A stretch of 10,392 nucleotides of DNA from Burkholderiaceae bacterium (GCA_013696665.1 JACCYC010000116.1:1-10392); one strand, 5' to 3'. Shown: positions 1 to 6,761, numbered from the stretch's first letter. The notes: generated by a model not told the origin, from the sequence alone. Numbers and translations: made by a program.

Positions 1-90
1 CAAGTGCTCGAGACGATTCGATTGCGTGTACCGGGTCTTGCCGCCCAGCGCCACTTGATTGTCATGCAACTGCGTTCATTGTCGGGATAG
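1..90 (+). CDS. rsmG: RsmG (GidB), 16S rRNA m7G527 methyltransferase, C-terminal end only
   Basis: Frame 1 is open from the window edge to a TAG at 88-90 and gives 29 residues ending in a run like VPGLAAQRHLIVMQLR. This resembles the C-terminal tail of RsmG, which uses S-adenosylmethionine to methylate guanosine 527 of 16S rRNA. The catalytic part lies upstream of the window, so the assignment rests on this tail plus position directly before parA, the usual place of rsmG in proteobacteria. Only 6 bases separate its stop from the parA start, which suggests co-transcription. With so few residues the call is an inference from context and a short match. Confidence 0.8.
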   Translation, partial: QVLETIRLRVPGLAAQRHLIVMQLRSLSG

Positions 91-96
91 CGGCCG

Positions 97-879
97 GTGG
101 CTCGAATCTTTTGCATTGCCAATCAGAAAGGCGGCGTCGGCAAGACCACCACGGCGGTCAATCTTGCGGCGGGAATTGCGGCGCACGGCGCGCGCGTCCT
201 GTTGGTTGACCTGGACCCCCAAGGCAATGCAACGATGGGGAGCGGGATAGACAAGCGCACGCTTGCTGCCAGCGTCTATCAGGTGCTGCTCGGCATCCAC
301 GACATAACGGACGCACTTCAGCATGCCGAGCATGGCGGCTATGACGTGCTTGGCGCAAACCGCGAGCTTGCGGGCGCCGAGATCGAGCTAGTCAACCTTG
401 ACCAGCGCGAAATGCGGATGAAGGGCGCCCTGGCACATGTCCAGCACGAATATGAGTTCATCCTGATCGACTGCCCTCCGTCGCTTTCACTGCTGACGCT
501 CAATGGATTGTGTGCGGCGCACGGTGTAATCATTCCCATGCAGTGCGAATACTTTGCGCTCGAGGGTCTGGCAGATCTGGTCAACACAATTCAGCGCGTG
601 GCGGGTCATCTAAATCCGGACCTGCGCATCATCGGATTGCTGCGCGTGATGTTCGACGCGCGCATGACGTTGCAACAGCAAGTCTCCGAACAGCTAGTCG
701 AGAAATTTGGAGACAAGGTCTTCACAACGATCATTCCGCGCAACGTGCGCCTCGCGGAAGCGCCCAGCTACGGGCTTCCCGGCGTCGCCTACGATCGCGC
801 GTCAAAGGGCGCTCAAGCCTACATTTCGTTTGGTGCCGAGATGATCGAACGCGTGCAGGCGATGGAGTTCGCGGCTTAA
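97..879 (+). CDS. parA: ParA, chromosome-partitioning ATPase (Soj family)
   Basis: This 260-residue protein is a typical chromosomal ParA, a Walker-type ATPase that binds DNA non-specifically when ATP-bound and pulls ParB-parS complexes apart. The deviant Walker A motif KGGVGKTT is at residues 11-18 with the signature lysine K11. The second motif, VDLDPQGN, is at 37-44, and the Walker B region FILIDCPPS at 121-129. The IPRNVRLAEAPSYGLP stretch near 213-228 is characteristic of the family. There is no N-terminal helix-turn-helix extension, so it is the short chromosomal type rather than a plasmid type with an added DNA-binding domain. The start is GTG, chosen because the protein begins just before the first beta strand; no strong Shine-Dalgarno is visible. 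It lies 6 bases after rsmG and 3 bases before the acetyltransferase gene, so the genes are likely in one transcript. Confidence 0.97.
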   Translation: MARIFCIANQKGGVGKTTTAVNLAAGIAAHGARVLLVDLDPQGNATMGSGIDKRTLAASVYQVLLGIHDITDALQHAEHGGYDVLGANRELAGAEIELVNLDQREMRMKGALAHVQHEYEFILIDCPPSLSLLTLNGLCAAHGVIIPMQCEYFALEGLADLVNTIQRVAGHLNPDLRIIGLLRVMFDARMTLQQQVSEQLVEKFGDKVFTTIIPRNVRLAEAPSYGLPGVAYDRASKGAQAYISFGAEMIERVQAMEFAA

Positions 880-882
880 CGC

Positions 883-1683
883 ATGTTGGATCCCAACACC
901 ATCCCGGCATCTCTGCGCGATACACACGATCAGTTGGCGGCGCGTATCGAAGACGCTTCACTTTCGGTGGCTCAGCCGAGCCAGCAAAGCTTTTACGATG
1001 GATGGGTGTTGCGGTATTCGCCCGGCAAGGCGAAGCGCGCTTGCTGCATCAACGCAATGGGTGCGGGGGTCCTCCCACTTCCGGAAAAAATTAACTACTG
1101 CATCGATTTTTATCAGCGCCACAACTTGCCTTGTCTTTACCGGGTCACGCCGTTTTCTCGACCTGACAAACTGGATACGGCTCTAGCCGCTGCCAACTTC
1201 GACGCGTATCAAGACACTCGCGTGATGAAGCTTGAGCTGTCGGATGCATTGAACGACTGCAGTCACTCGCAGGTACGAAGCGTTGATGTAAACACCTTCA
1301 CGTCGGCGTTCGGCCAGCTGCACGGGCTTGACGCGCACAAGACAAAAGCGGAACACGATCGGTATGCGCGTTCGGCGATCATGGGAGCCTATGTTGCGCA
1401 CTTTGAGGGCGATGTCCCGATCGCATGTGGCAGCGTCGCGGTCGACGGCACCCTGGCGGGCATCTTCGGCATGGTCACTGCGGAATCGCACCGAGGCGAG
1501 GGAATCGCCACCGCGCTGGTGTCTGAGCTGTTGAATCGAGCGCGCAGAGCGGGTGCGTCAACCGCCTATCTGCAGGTGGAGGCCGACAATATCGCGGCGC
1601 GTCGCGCATATGCGAAATTCGGGTTTGAGGACTGCTACGCATATTGGTATCGGGTGCGTGCTGAAGGTAAGGATCAACGATGA
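883..1683 (+). CDS. GNAT-family acetyltransferase with degenerate N-terminal lobe, between parA and parB
   Basis: The 266-residue product has a clear GNAT fold in its C-terminal half. The acetyl-CoA pyrophosphate loop HRGEGIAT is at residues 203-210 (R-x-x-G-x-A pattern), preceded by the strand GIFGMVTA. It is followed by LQVEADNIAARRAYAKFGF at about 230-248, the usual closing part of the fold. The N-terminal half (about 38-120) contains GWVLRYSPGKAKRA and LPCLYRVTPFSRP. This resembles the non-catalytic lobe of two-lobed GNAT proteins such as the C-terminal region of mycobacterial Rv0428c; that comparison is from memory. The substrate cannot be told from sequence. The gene begins 3 bases after the parA stop and ends 55 bases before the parB start, so it is probably co-transcribed with both. 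Whether it acts on ParA/ParB or is a passenger is unknown. Seven cysteines, including a pair at 54-55, are notable. Confidence 0.88.
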   Translation: MLDPNTIPASLRDTHDQLAARIEDASLSVAQPSQQSFYDGWVLRYSPGKAKRACCINAMGAGVLPLPEKINYCIDFYQRHNLPCLYRVTPFSRPDKLDTALAAANFDAYQDTRVMKLELSDALNDCSHSQVRSVDVNTFTSAFGQLHGLDAHKTKAEHDRYARSAIMGAYVAHFEGDVPIACGSVAVDGTLAGIFGMVTAESHRGEGIATALVSELLNRARRAGASTAYLQVEADNIAARRAYAKFGFEDCYAYWYRVRAEGKDQR

Positions 1684-1727
1684 ATCGACCAAGCCGAGCT
1701 GTCCTTCAAACATCGCGCCTCGACAGC

Positions 1728-1741
1728 GGAGAGAGGTTGTG
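1728..1741 (+). promoter_or_regulatory. Ribosome binding site and GTG start of parB
   Basis: GGAGA at 1728-1732, continuing as GAGG, lies 6 bases upstream of the GTG at 1739-1741. The protein then begins VKRTKGLGRGLDALLGG, the normal N-terminus of chromosomal ParB. This fixes the start here rather than at the in-frame ATG at 1553, which would overlap the acetyltransferase gene and add 62 residues with no ParB character. Confidence 0.85.
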
Positions 1742-2590
1742 AAGCGGACCAAGGGCCTCGGGCGCGGCCTTGACGCACTGCTGGGCGGCGTAACGGCAAC
1801 AGCAGACTCGACGGTGCCGGGCGCGCTGCCGTTGGCGCGGCTGCGTCCAGGCAAATACCAGCCGCGCACGAAGATGAACCCTGAATCCCTGCGCGAATTG
1901 GCAGAGTCGATCAAGGCTCAGGGGATCATTCAGCCGGTGCTGGTGCGAGCGGTCGGCGCGGACTTCGAAATTATCGCCGGTGAGCGCCGCGTGCGTGCTG
2001 CCGCGCTGGCGGGTCTGCTTGAGGTACCGGTCATCATCAAGGAGGTGCCTGATAACGCGGCGCTCGCGATGGCGTTGATCGAGAATATTCAGCGCGAGGA
2101 CCTGAACCCCCTTGAGGAAGCGCATGGGGTGGCAAGGCTCATACGTGAATTCCAGTTCACGCACGAACAGGCCGCGCATGCGATTGGTCGTTCGCGCAGC
2201 GCCACTTCCAATCTTCTGCGGCTGATCAATCTTGCGGCGCCGGTGCAGCAGATGGTGATGGAAGACAAGCTCGACATGGGGCATGCGCGCGCGCTGCTGC
2301 CTCTAGGCGCCGCCCAACAGATTCAATTTGCGAATCGGATCGCGGCCAAGCACATGTCAGTGCGCGCAGCCGAAGCGCTGGTCGCGCGGGCGGATGGCGC
2401 AAAGCCCCGCAAGGCTTCCGGCAAGGCGCGCGTGCGCAGTCGCGACATTGTGCGGCTCGAGGAAGAACTTGCCGATTCGCTCGGCGCGGTGGTCGAACTC
2501 CAGACAAACGCGCGCGGCAAGGGTGTGCTAATGATTCAATTTTCGAACCTCGATCAACTCGACGGTATCGTTACGCGGCTGCGGCGCTGA
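1739..2590 (+). CDS. parB: ParB, parS-binding CTPase of chromosome partitioning (Spo0J family)
   Basis: From the GTG start this is a 283-residue ParB, a CTP-dependent clamp that loads at parS sites, spreads along DNA and stimulates the ParA ATPase. The basic N-terminal KGLGRGLDALLGG (residues 5-17) is the segment expected to contact ParA. The N-terminal CTP-binding domain spans about 34-130. It contains RPGKYQPR at 36-43, the GERRVRA box at 81-87, and ENIQREDLNPLEEA at 115-128. The helix-turn-helix region that reads parS is around 138-166, followed by GHARALLPL at 181-189. A linker with basic residues near 222-235 precedes the C-terminal dimerisation domain (about 236-283). It follows the acetyltransferase gene and is followed by the atp promoter region. 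No full parS site was found in the window. Confidence 0.97.
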   Translation: MKRTKGLGRGLDALLGGVTATADSTVPGALPLARLRPGKYQPRTKMNPESLRELAESIKAQGIIQPVLVRAVGADFEIIAGERRVRAAALAGLLEVPVIIKEVPDNAALAMALIENIQREDLNPLEEAHGVARLIREFQFTHEQAAHAIGRSRSATSNLLRLINLAAPVQQMVMEDKLDMGHARALLPLGAAQQIQFANRIAAKHMSVRAAEALVARADGAKPRKASGKARVRSRDIVRLEEELADSLGAVVELQTNARGKGVLMIQFSNLDQLDGIVTRLRR

Positions 2591-2617
2591 TCGCGTGAGT
2601 GATTCAAACATGCACCT

Positions 2618-2647
2618 TTGACCCGTGCCGTCGCGGCGCAGTACAAT
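2618..2647 (+). promoter_or_regulatory. Sigma70-type promoter of the atp operon
   Basis: TTGACC at 2618-2623 and TACAAT at 2642-2647 are separated by 18 bp, a good match to the housekeeping promoter consensus (one mismatch in each box). Transcription would begin near 2653-2656, leaving a leader of about 32-35 bases before the atpI ATG at 2688. It is the best promoter-like pair I saw in the window and sits exactly between parB and the nine atp genes, so I assign it to the operon. The -10 box lies in the loop of the hairpin at 2627-2654, and the start region abuts a T6 run. Confidence 0.7.
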
Positions 2648-2660
2648 GCGCGGCTTTTTT
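2627..2660 (+). terminator. Possible intrinsic terminator of the parB transcript, overlapping the atp promoter
   Basis: GCCG-T-CGC at 2627-2634 can pair with GCGCGGC at 2648-2654, giving seven base pairs, all G-C, with one bulged T and a 13-base loop. The stem is followed directly by six T residues at 2655-2660. This is the form of a rho-independent terminator placed 36 bases after the parB stop. The large loop and the bulge weaken the call. Because it shares bases with the promoter, the stem could also be incidental to GC-rich sequence. Confidence 0.45.
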
Positions 2661-2687
2661 CGTTTGACTTGCGTCACTCCCGTCTGA

Positions 2688-3056
2688 ATGTCTTTTGCAC
2701 TAGCCCAGCCGATTCGCACTGTTCTCAGGTGGCAGCTTGTTGCGACCGGACTCGCCGTCGTTGTCGTCGGTTGGCTGGCCGGTGTGCATGGAGCATTGTC
2801 CGCGGCCCTCGGTGGTGCTATCAGCATGACGGGTGGGCTTGCCGCGGCCTGGTTCGCGTTGCGCAAGCCGGCGTCTGATGCGGCGACGGCGATATCAAGT
2901 GCGCTGGTGGCCGAAGCATTGAAGGTGTTATTACTCGTCGCCGGGTTGGCGGCAGTATTTGTGCTGTACAAGAATGTCGTGGCGATCGGGCTGATAGCGA
3001 CTTTTACGGTCACGACAATCCTGTTCTCGATGGCCCTTTTTGTTAAAGAAACTTAG
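2688..3056 (+). CDS. atpI: AtpI, ATP synthase assembly protein (subunit I)
   Basis: This 122-residue hydrophobic protein is in the first position of the atp operon, the usual place of atpI. About four membrane segments can be seen: roughly 14-32, 36-58, 66-86 and 92-118. AtpI is not part of the finished enzyme; it helps assemble the c ring in the inner membrane in several bacteria. The start is fixed by an in-frame TGA at 2685-2687 immediately before the ATG. No Shine-Dalgarno is visible in the short leader, so translation is probably weak, which fits an assembly factor. It ends 2 bases before the atpB GTG. The family is poorly conserved in sequence, so the call rests on length, hydrophobic pattern and position. 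Confidence 0.9.
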   Translation: MSFALAQPIRTVLRWQLVATGLAVVVVGWLAGVHGALSAALGGAISMTGGLAAAWFALRKPASDAATAISSALVAEALKVLLLVAGLAAVFVLYKNVVAIGLIATFTVTTILFSMALFVKET

Positions 3057-3058
3057 CC

Positions 3059-3859
3059 GTGGCGACAGAAGGGCAACAGACCCCAAGCTCCTACATCTCT
3101 CACCACTTGACGTTTAACGCGTCAGGTGAGGGCTTTTGGGCGTTCAACTGGGACACCATTGCCGTGTCGGTTCTACTCGGCTTTTTGATGCTGGGTTTGT
3201 TGCGATGGGTGGTCAGTGGCGCAACCTCCGGTGTGCCGGGTCGGCGCCAGGCGTTCGTCGAGTTGACGATTGATTTCGTGGACGATCAGGTGAAGGGGAT
3301 CTACCACGGCGACTCCCATCGATTCGTTGCCGCTACTGCGCTGACTGTGTTCCTGTGGGTCCTGTTGATGAACGCGATGGACTTTCTGCCGGTCGATCTG
3401 ATGGGCTTGTTTCACCATCACGTGTTGGGTCAGGAAAATTTCCGCAACGTGCCCACGGCCGACGTCAATACGACGTTCGCGCTCGCGCTGTCGGTATGGC
3501 TGCTGATGATCTATTTCTCGATAGCGGTCAAAGGGATTGGCGGTTGGATCTACGAGTTGTTCTGTACCCCGTTCGGCAAGAATCCATTGCTTTGGATTCC
3601 CAATCTTCTATTTAACCTAGTCGAATTGATTTCGCGGCCTTTGTCGCACTCGTTGCGGCTGTTTGGCAATATGTACGCAGGCGAGATCATCTTCCTGCTG
3701 CTTTGGACTATGGCAGGCGCCGGACTCGTCGGTACGGTTGCCAGTGTTGTGCTCGCACTTGGCTGGTCGATCTTCCATATTTTGATTGTCGCGTTGCAGG
3801 CCTACATCTTCATGATGTTGACGGTGGTCTACATCGCGATCGCGCACGAACATCACTAA
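3059..3859 (+). CDS. atpB: ATP synthase Fo subunit a
   Basis: Subunit a forms the two proton half-channels beside the c ring in the inner membrane. The 266-residue product contains the diagnostic motif SLRLFGNMYAGE at residues 198-209; R200 corresponds to the essential arginine of the family (R210 in E. coli). Other family features are LLMNAMDFLPVD near 102-113, the proline-glycine entry loop TSGVPGRRQ at 56-64, and a helical C-terminus ending in HEHH. Five or so membrane helices are visible, about 34-52, 92-108, 139-158, 208-235 and 238-262. The start is GTG, 2 bases after the atpI stop, with only a weak purine stretch upstream. Length fits the family. A histidine triplet at 119-121 lies in the loop after the second helix. 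Confidence 0.98.
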   Translation: MATEGQQTPSSYISHHLTFNASGEGFWAFNWDTIAVSVLLGFLMLGLLRWVVSGATSGVPGRRQAFVELTIDFVDDQVKGIYHGDSHRFVAATALTVFLWVLLMNAMDFLPVDLMGLFHHHVLGQENFRNVPTADVNTTFALALSVWLLMIYFSIAVKGIGGWIYELFCTPFGKNPLLWIPNLLFNLVELISRPLSHSLRLFGNMYAGEIIFLLLWTMAGAGLVGTVASVVLALGWSIFHILIVALQAYIFMMLTVVYIAIAHEHH

Positions 3860-3867
3860 TCTCAAAC

Positions 3868-3873
3868 GAAGGG
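3868..3873 (+). promoter_or_regulatory. Strong ribosome binding site of atpE
   Basis: GAAGGG lies 7 bases before the atpE ATG at 3881, good spacing for efficient initiation. It is one of only three clear Shine-Dalgarno sequences in the operon and precedes the gene whose product is needed in most copies (the c ring). Confidence 0.75.
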
Positions 3874-3880
3874 CAAGACT

Positions 3881-4153
3881 ATGGAAAAGATGCAGCTGCT
3901 GGCAATGATTCAGGCGTACACCAGCATTGGTATCGGCTTGATGATCGGTCTCGGTGCGCTGGGGGCCTGTATCGGCGTGGGCATCATGTGCAGCCGGTTT
4001 CTCGAGGGCGCGGCGCGTCAGCCGGAATTGATGCCGCAACTGCAAGCCAAGGTGTTTCTATTGCTCGGGCTGATTGATGCCTCGTTCATCATCGGCGTCG
4101 GGCTCGCGATGTTCTTTGCCTTCGCCAACCCGTTGCTGACGGTCATTACCTAG
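3881..4153 (+). CDS. atpE: ATP synthase Fo subunit c (proteolipid)
   Basis: This 90-residue protein is a two-helix hairpin that makes up the rotating c ring. Helix 1 (about 13-40) is rich in glycine spaced every second residue (GLGALGACIGVGI). The polar loop EGAARQPEL at 42-50 contacts gamma and epsilon. Helix 2 carries the proton-binding carboxylate D66 in GLIDASFIIGVGLAM. The FANPLL end is typical of betaproteobacteria as I remember them. The carboxylate is an aspartate followed by A67-S68, without the Glu-Ser/Thr-Thr plus helix-1 glutamine pattern of sodium-type rings, so proton coupling is expected. Its spacing from atpB is 21 bases and holds the strong ribosome binding site. Confidence 0.98.
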   Translation: MEKMQLLAMIQAYTSIGIGLMIGLGALGACIGVGIMCSRFLEGAARQPELMPQLQAKVFLLLGLIDASFIIGVGLAMFFAFANPLLTVIT

Positions 4154-4164
4154 TCCAGCGAGCG

Positions 4165-4638
4165 ATGAACTTTAATTTGACCTTGATCGCGCAGGCGATC
4201 ACGTTCGCGCTGTTTATTTGGTTCTGCGTCAAATTCGTCTGGCCGCCGATCACGCGTGCCATTGACGAACGCCAGAAAAAGATCACTGCCGGTCTGGCCG
4301 ACGCTGAAACTGCTCGGGTGACGCTTGAAAACGCATCTAAGCAGGCCGACCAATCGGTGGGCGAAGCCAGACAGCGTTCGTCGCAGATCATCCTACAGGC
4401 CGAGCAGCGCGCCGCGCAAATGATCGAAGACGCGAAGGGGGCGGCACGTACCGAGGGCGCGCGCGAGAAGGCGGCGGCGCAAGCCGAGATCGAGCAGCAA
4501 ATGTCCAGTGCCAAAGACCAATTGCGCGAGCAAGTTGCCATGCTGGCGGTTGCGGGCGCTGAGAAGATTTTGCAGAAAGAAGTCAACGCGCAAGCGCACG
4601 CTGACTTGTTAAAACAGTTGCGCGAGCAACTGCGCTAA
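4165..4638 (+). CDS. atpF: ATP synthase Fo subunit b
   Basis: Subunit b is the peripheral stalk that holds the F1 head still against rotation. The 157 residues match the usual length of about 156. A single N-terminal membrane helix runs about 5-26, followed by KFVWPPITRAIDERQKKI, in which R36 corresponds to the conserved arginine of E. coli b. The rest (about 35-157) is a long charged, alanine-rich coiled coil for dimerisation. It includes REQVAMLAVAGAEKIL at about 127-142, the part that meets delta. It begins 11 bases after atpE with only a weak GCGAG upstream. A perfect 7-bp stem-loop lies within codons 7-13. Confidence 0.97.
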   Translation: MNFNLTLIAQAITFALFIWFCVKFVWPPITRAIDERQKKITAGLADAETARVTLENASKQADQSVGEARQRSSQIILQAEQRAAQMIEDAKGAARTEGAREKAAAQAEIEQQMSSAKDQLREQVAMLAVAGAEKILQKEVNAQAHADLLKQLREQLR

Positions 4639-4647
4639 GCGAATCGC

Positions 4648-5187
4648 ATGGCAGAAAATCTGACCATAGCGCGCCCGTATGCCGATGCTGTTTTCACTTC
4701 GGCCGATGCCGGCGGAAAACTGCAAGCATGGTCGAAGGCATTGCGGCGTCTGGCGATGATCGTGTCAGATCCGAACATGCACAACGCAATCGGCGATCCG
4801 AAGGTGGGTCCGGAGCAGCTTTATGGACTGGTCGCTGCGGGCACGGGCGGCGCGTTGGACGCTGAAGCACAAAATTTCGTTCGGGTGCTGATCGACAACG
4901 ATCGGCTGTCGGTGCTGCCCGAGATTGCGACGTTGTTCGATTCGTTGAAAGACGAGCGTGAAGGTGTCATCGAGGCGCAGATTCAAAGTGCGTTTCCGGT
5001 CGACGACGCGTCACTTGCGCAGCTGGTGGGCGATTTGGAGCGTCGGTTTAAACGCAAAGTGCGGCCACAGGTAACGGTAGACCCCGCGCTGATTGGCGGC
5101 GCCTTGATCACCGTGGGTGATGAAGTCATCGATGGCACCGTGCGCGGGCGCCTCGCAAGCATGGCATCGGCGCTGCGCGCTGAATGA
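4648..5187 (+). CDS. atpH: ATP synthase F1 subunit delta
   Basis: The delta subunit links the peripheral stalk to the top of the alpha3-beta3 head. The 179-residue protein has the N-terminal pattern TIARPYADAVF at residues 6-16, which begins the six-helix bundle. The C-terminal family signature follows RRFKRKVRPQ, as VTVDPALIGGALITVGDEV and then IDGTVRGRLASM. Length and position between atpF and atpA are standard. The start lies 9 bases after atpF with no strong ribosome binding site, suggesting coupling to upstream translation. Confidence 0.97.
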   Translation: MAENLTIARPYADAVFTSADAGGKLQAWSKALRRLAMIVSDPNMHNAIGDPKVGPEQLYGLVAAGTGGALDAEAQNFVRVLIDNDRLSVLPEIATLFDSLKDEREGVIEAQIQSAFPVDDASLAQLVGDLERRFKRKVRPQVTVDPALIGGALITVGDEVIDGTVRGRLASMASALRAE

Positions 5188-5202
5188 ACCACAAATACCA
5201 GC

Positions 5203-5215
5203 AAGGACTTTGATG
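5203..5215 (+). promoter_or_regulatory. Ribosome binding site and ATG start of atpA
   Basis: AAGGA at 5203-5207 lies 5 bases before the ATG at 5213-5215. The resulting N-terminus, MQQLKPSEISELIRNQI, is that of family alpha subunits. The in-frame ATG at 5117 would instead overlap atpH and add 32 residues unlike the family. Confidence 0.8.
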
Positions 5216-6751
5216 CAACAGCTAAAACCTTCCGAGATCAGCGAGTTGATCCGCAACCAGATCCAGAAACTCACACTGACGGCGGATTTCCGCACGCAGG
5301 GCACCGTCGTCACTGTCACTGACGGCATCTGCCGGATACACGGGTTGGCAGACGTTAGCCAAGGCGAAATGCTTGAGTTTCCGGGCGACACCTTTGGGCT
5401 GGCGCTAAACCTCGAGCGCGATTCCGTTGGTGCGGTCGTGCTCGGGCCCTACGAACATATTCGCGAGGGCGATTCGGTCAAGGCAACCGGCCGCATTCTC
5501 GAAGTGCCGGTCGGTCCCGAACTGCTCGGCCGGGTCGTCAACTCGCTCGGACTGCCGATCGACGGCAAGGGCCCGATCAACGCGAAGATGACCGACGTCA
5601 TCGAGAAGGTCGCCCCCGGGGTGATCGCTCGCCAATCGGTGTCACAGCCGGTGCAGACCGGATTGAAGGCGATCGACGCGATGGTGCCGGTGGGCCGCGG
5701 CCAGCGTGAGCTGATCATCGGCGACCGCCAGACCGGCAAGACCGCGGTGGCGATCGACACGATCATCAATCAGAAGGGCAAGGATCTGATCTGTGTGTAC
5801 GTCGCGATCGGGCAAAAAGCGTCGACGATAGCCACCGTGCTGCGCAAGCTCGAGCAGTACGGTGCGATGGACTACACGATCATCGTCGCGGCGTCCGCAT
5901 CGGATTCGGCTGCGATGCAATACATCGCTCCGTATTCGGGCTGCACGATGGGCGAATATTTTCGCGACCGCGGGCAGGACGCGCTGATCATCTATGACGA
6001 CTTGACCAAGCAGGCATGGGCCTATCGGCAGGTTTCGTTGCTGCTGCGTCGTCCACCGGGGCGCGAGGCTTATCCCGGCGACGTGTTTTATCTGCATTCA
6101 CGCTTGCTCGAGCGCGCGGCACGTGTCAACGCTGACTACGTCGAGAAGTTCACGAAAGGCGAAGTCAAGGGCAAGACCGGGTCACTGACCGCGCTACCCA
6201 TTATCGAAACGCAAGCGGGCGACGTCACGGCGTTCGTTCCGACCAATGTGATCTCAATTACCGACGGTCAGATATTTCTTGAGACCGATTTGTTCAACGC
6301 TGGGATTCGCCCTGCAATCAACGCCGGCATCTCAGTGTCGCGCGTCGGTGGCGCGGCGCAGACCAAAGTGATCAAAAAGCTTGGCGGCGGTGTTCGCCTG
6401 GCGCTCGCGCAGTATCGCGAGCTCGCTGCCTTTGCGCAGTTTGCGTCCGACCTCGACGAAGCCACGCGTAAGCAGCTCGAGCGCGGTCGCAGGGTTACCG
6501 AATTGATGAAGCAGCCGCAGTATCAGCCGCTACAGGTGTGGGAAATGGCAGTCACGTTGTTTGCGGTCAACAACGGCGCGTTTGACGATATCGAGGTCAA
6601 GGATTGTCTTGGCGCCGAAAAAGCGCTGCGCGACTTTGTGAAGACTAAGTACGCCGCCCTAATCGATCGCATCGAGTCCACCAAGGATTTGTCGAAAGAC
6701 GACGAAGCCGAGTTGACCAAGGCTATCGCAGACTTCAAGAAGAGCTCGTAG
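5213..6751 (+). CDS. atpA: ATP synthase F1 subunit alpha
   Basis: Alpha forms the non-catalytic nucleotide sites of the F1 head and supplies the arginine finger to the catalytic sites. From the ATG at 5213 it is 512 residues, against 513 in E. coli. The P-loop GDRQTGKT is at residues 170-177. The family signature PAINAGISVS is at 367-376, followed directly by the arginine finger R377 in SRVGGAAQ. The N-terminal SEISELIRNQI segment (about 7-17) is the delta-binding helix. A beta-barrel domain follows (about 25-95), then the central nucleotide domain and the helical C-terminal domain (about 385-512). It follows atpH by 25 bases with its own ribosome binding site. Nothing is missing or truncated. 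Confidence 0.98.
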   Translation: MQQLKPSEISELIRNQIQKLTLTADFRTQGTVVTVTDGICRIHGLADVSQGEMLEFPGDTFGLALNLERDSVGAVVLGPYEHIREGDSVKATGRILEVPVGPELLGRVVNSLGLPIDGKGPINAKMTDVIEKVAPGVIARQSVSQPVQTGLKAIDAMVPVGRGQRELIIGDRQTGKTAVAIDTIINQKGKDLICVYVAIGQKASTIATVLRKLEQYGAMDYTIIVAASASDSAAMQYIAPYSGCTMGEYFRDRGQDALIIYDDLTKQAWAYRQVSLLLRRPPGREAYPGDVFYLHSRLLERAARVNADYVEKFTKGEVKGKTGSLTALPIIETQAGDVTAFVPTNVISITDGQIFLETDLFNAGIRPAINAGISVSRVGGAAQTKVIKKLGGGVRLALAQYRELAAFAQFASDLDEATRKQLERGRRVTELMKQPQYQPLQVWEMAVTLFAVNNGAFDDIEVKDCLGAEKALRDFVKTKYAALIDRIESTKDLSKDDEAELTKAIADFKKSS

Positions 6752-6761
6752 CCAGAACGTC

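Noticed and set aside
510..1094. A 194-codon plus-strand frame spanning the parA/acetyltransferase junction
   Set aside because: It overlaps two well-supported genes in a different frame and has a composition typical of an out-of-frame reading.
1553..1738. Longer parB beginning at the ATG at 1553
   Set aside because: The extra 62 residues overlap the acetyltransferase gene in another frame and do not look like ParB. The GTG at 1739 has a good ribosome binding site and gives the family N-terminus.
3408..3415. TGTTTCAC, a perfect left half of the parS consensus
   Set aside because: The following eight bases do not resemble the right half, and the site encodes conserved-looking residues of atpB. 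A single half-site is expected by chance.
3881..4153. Sodium-coupled ATP synthase
   Set aside because: The c subunit has aspartate at the ion site followed by Ala-Ser and lacks the Gln, Glu and Ser/Thr-Thr set of sodium rings, so proton coupling is the simpler reading.
5117..5212. Longer atpA beginning at the ATG at 5117
   Set aside because: It would overlap the end of atpH. The ATG at 5213 has AAGGA at proper spacing and yields a 512-residue protein of standard length.
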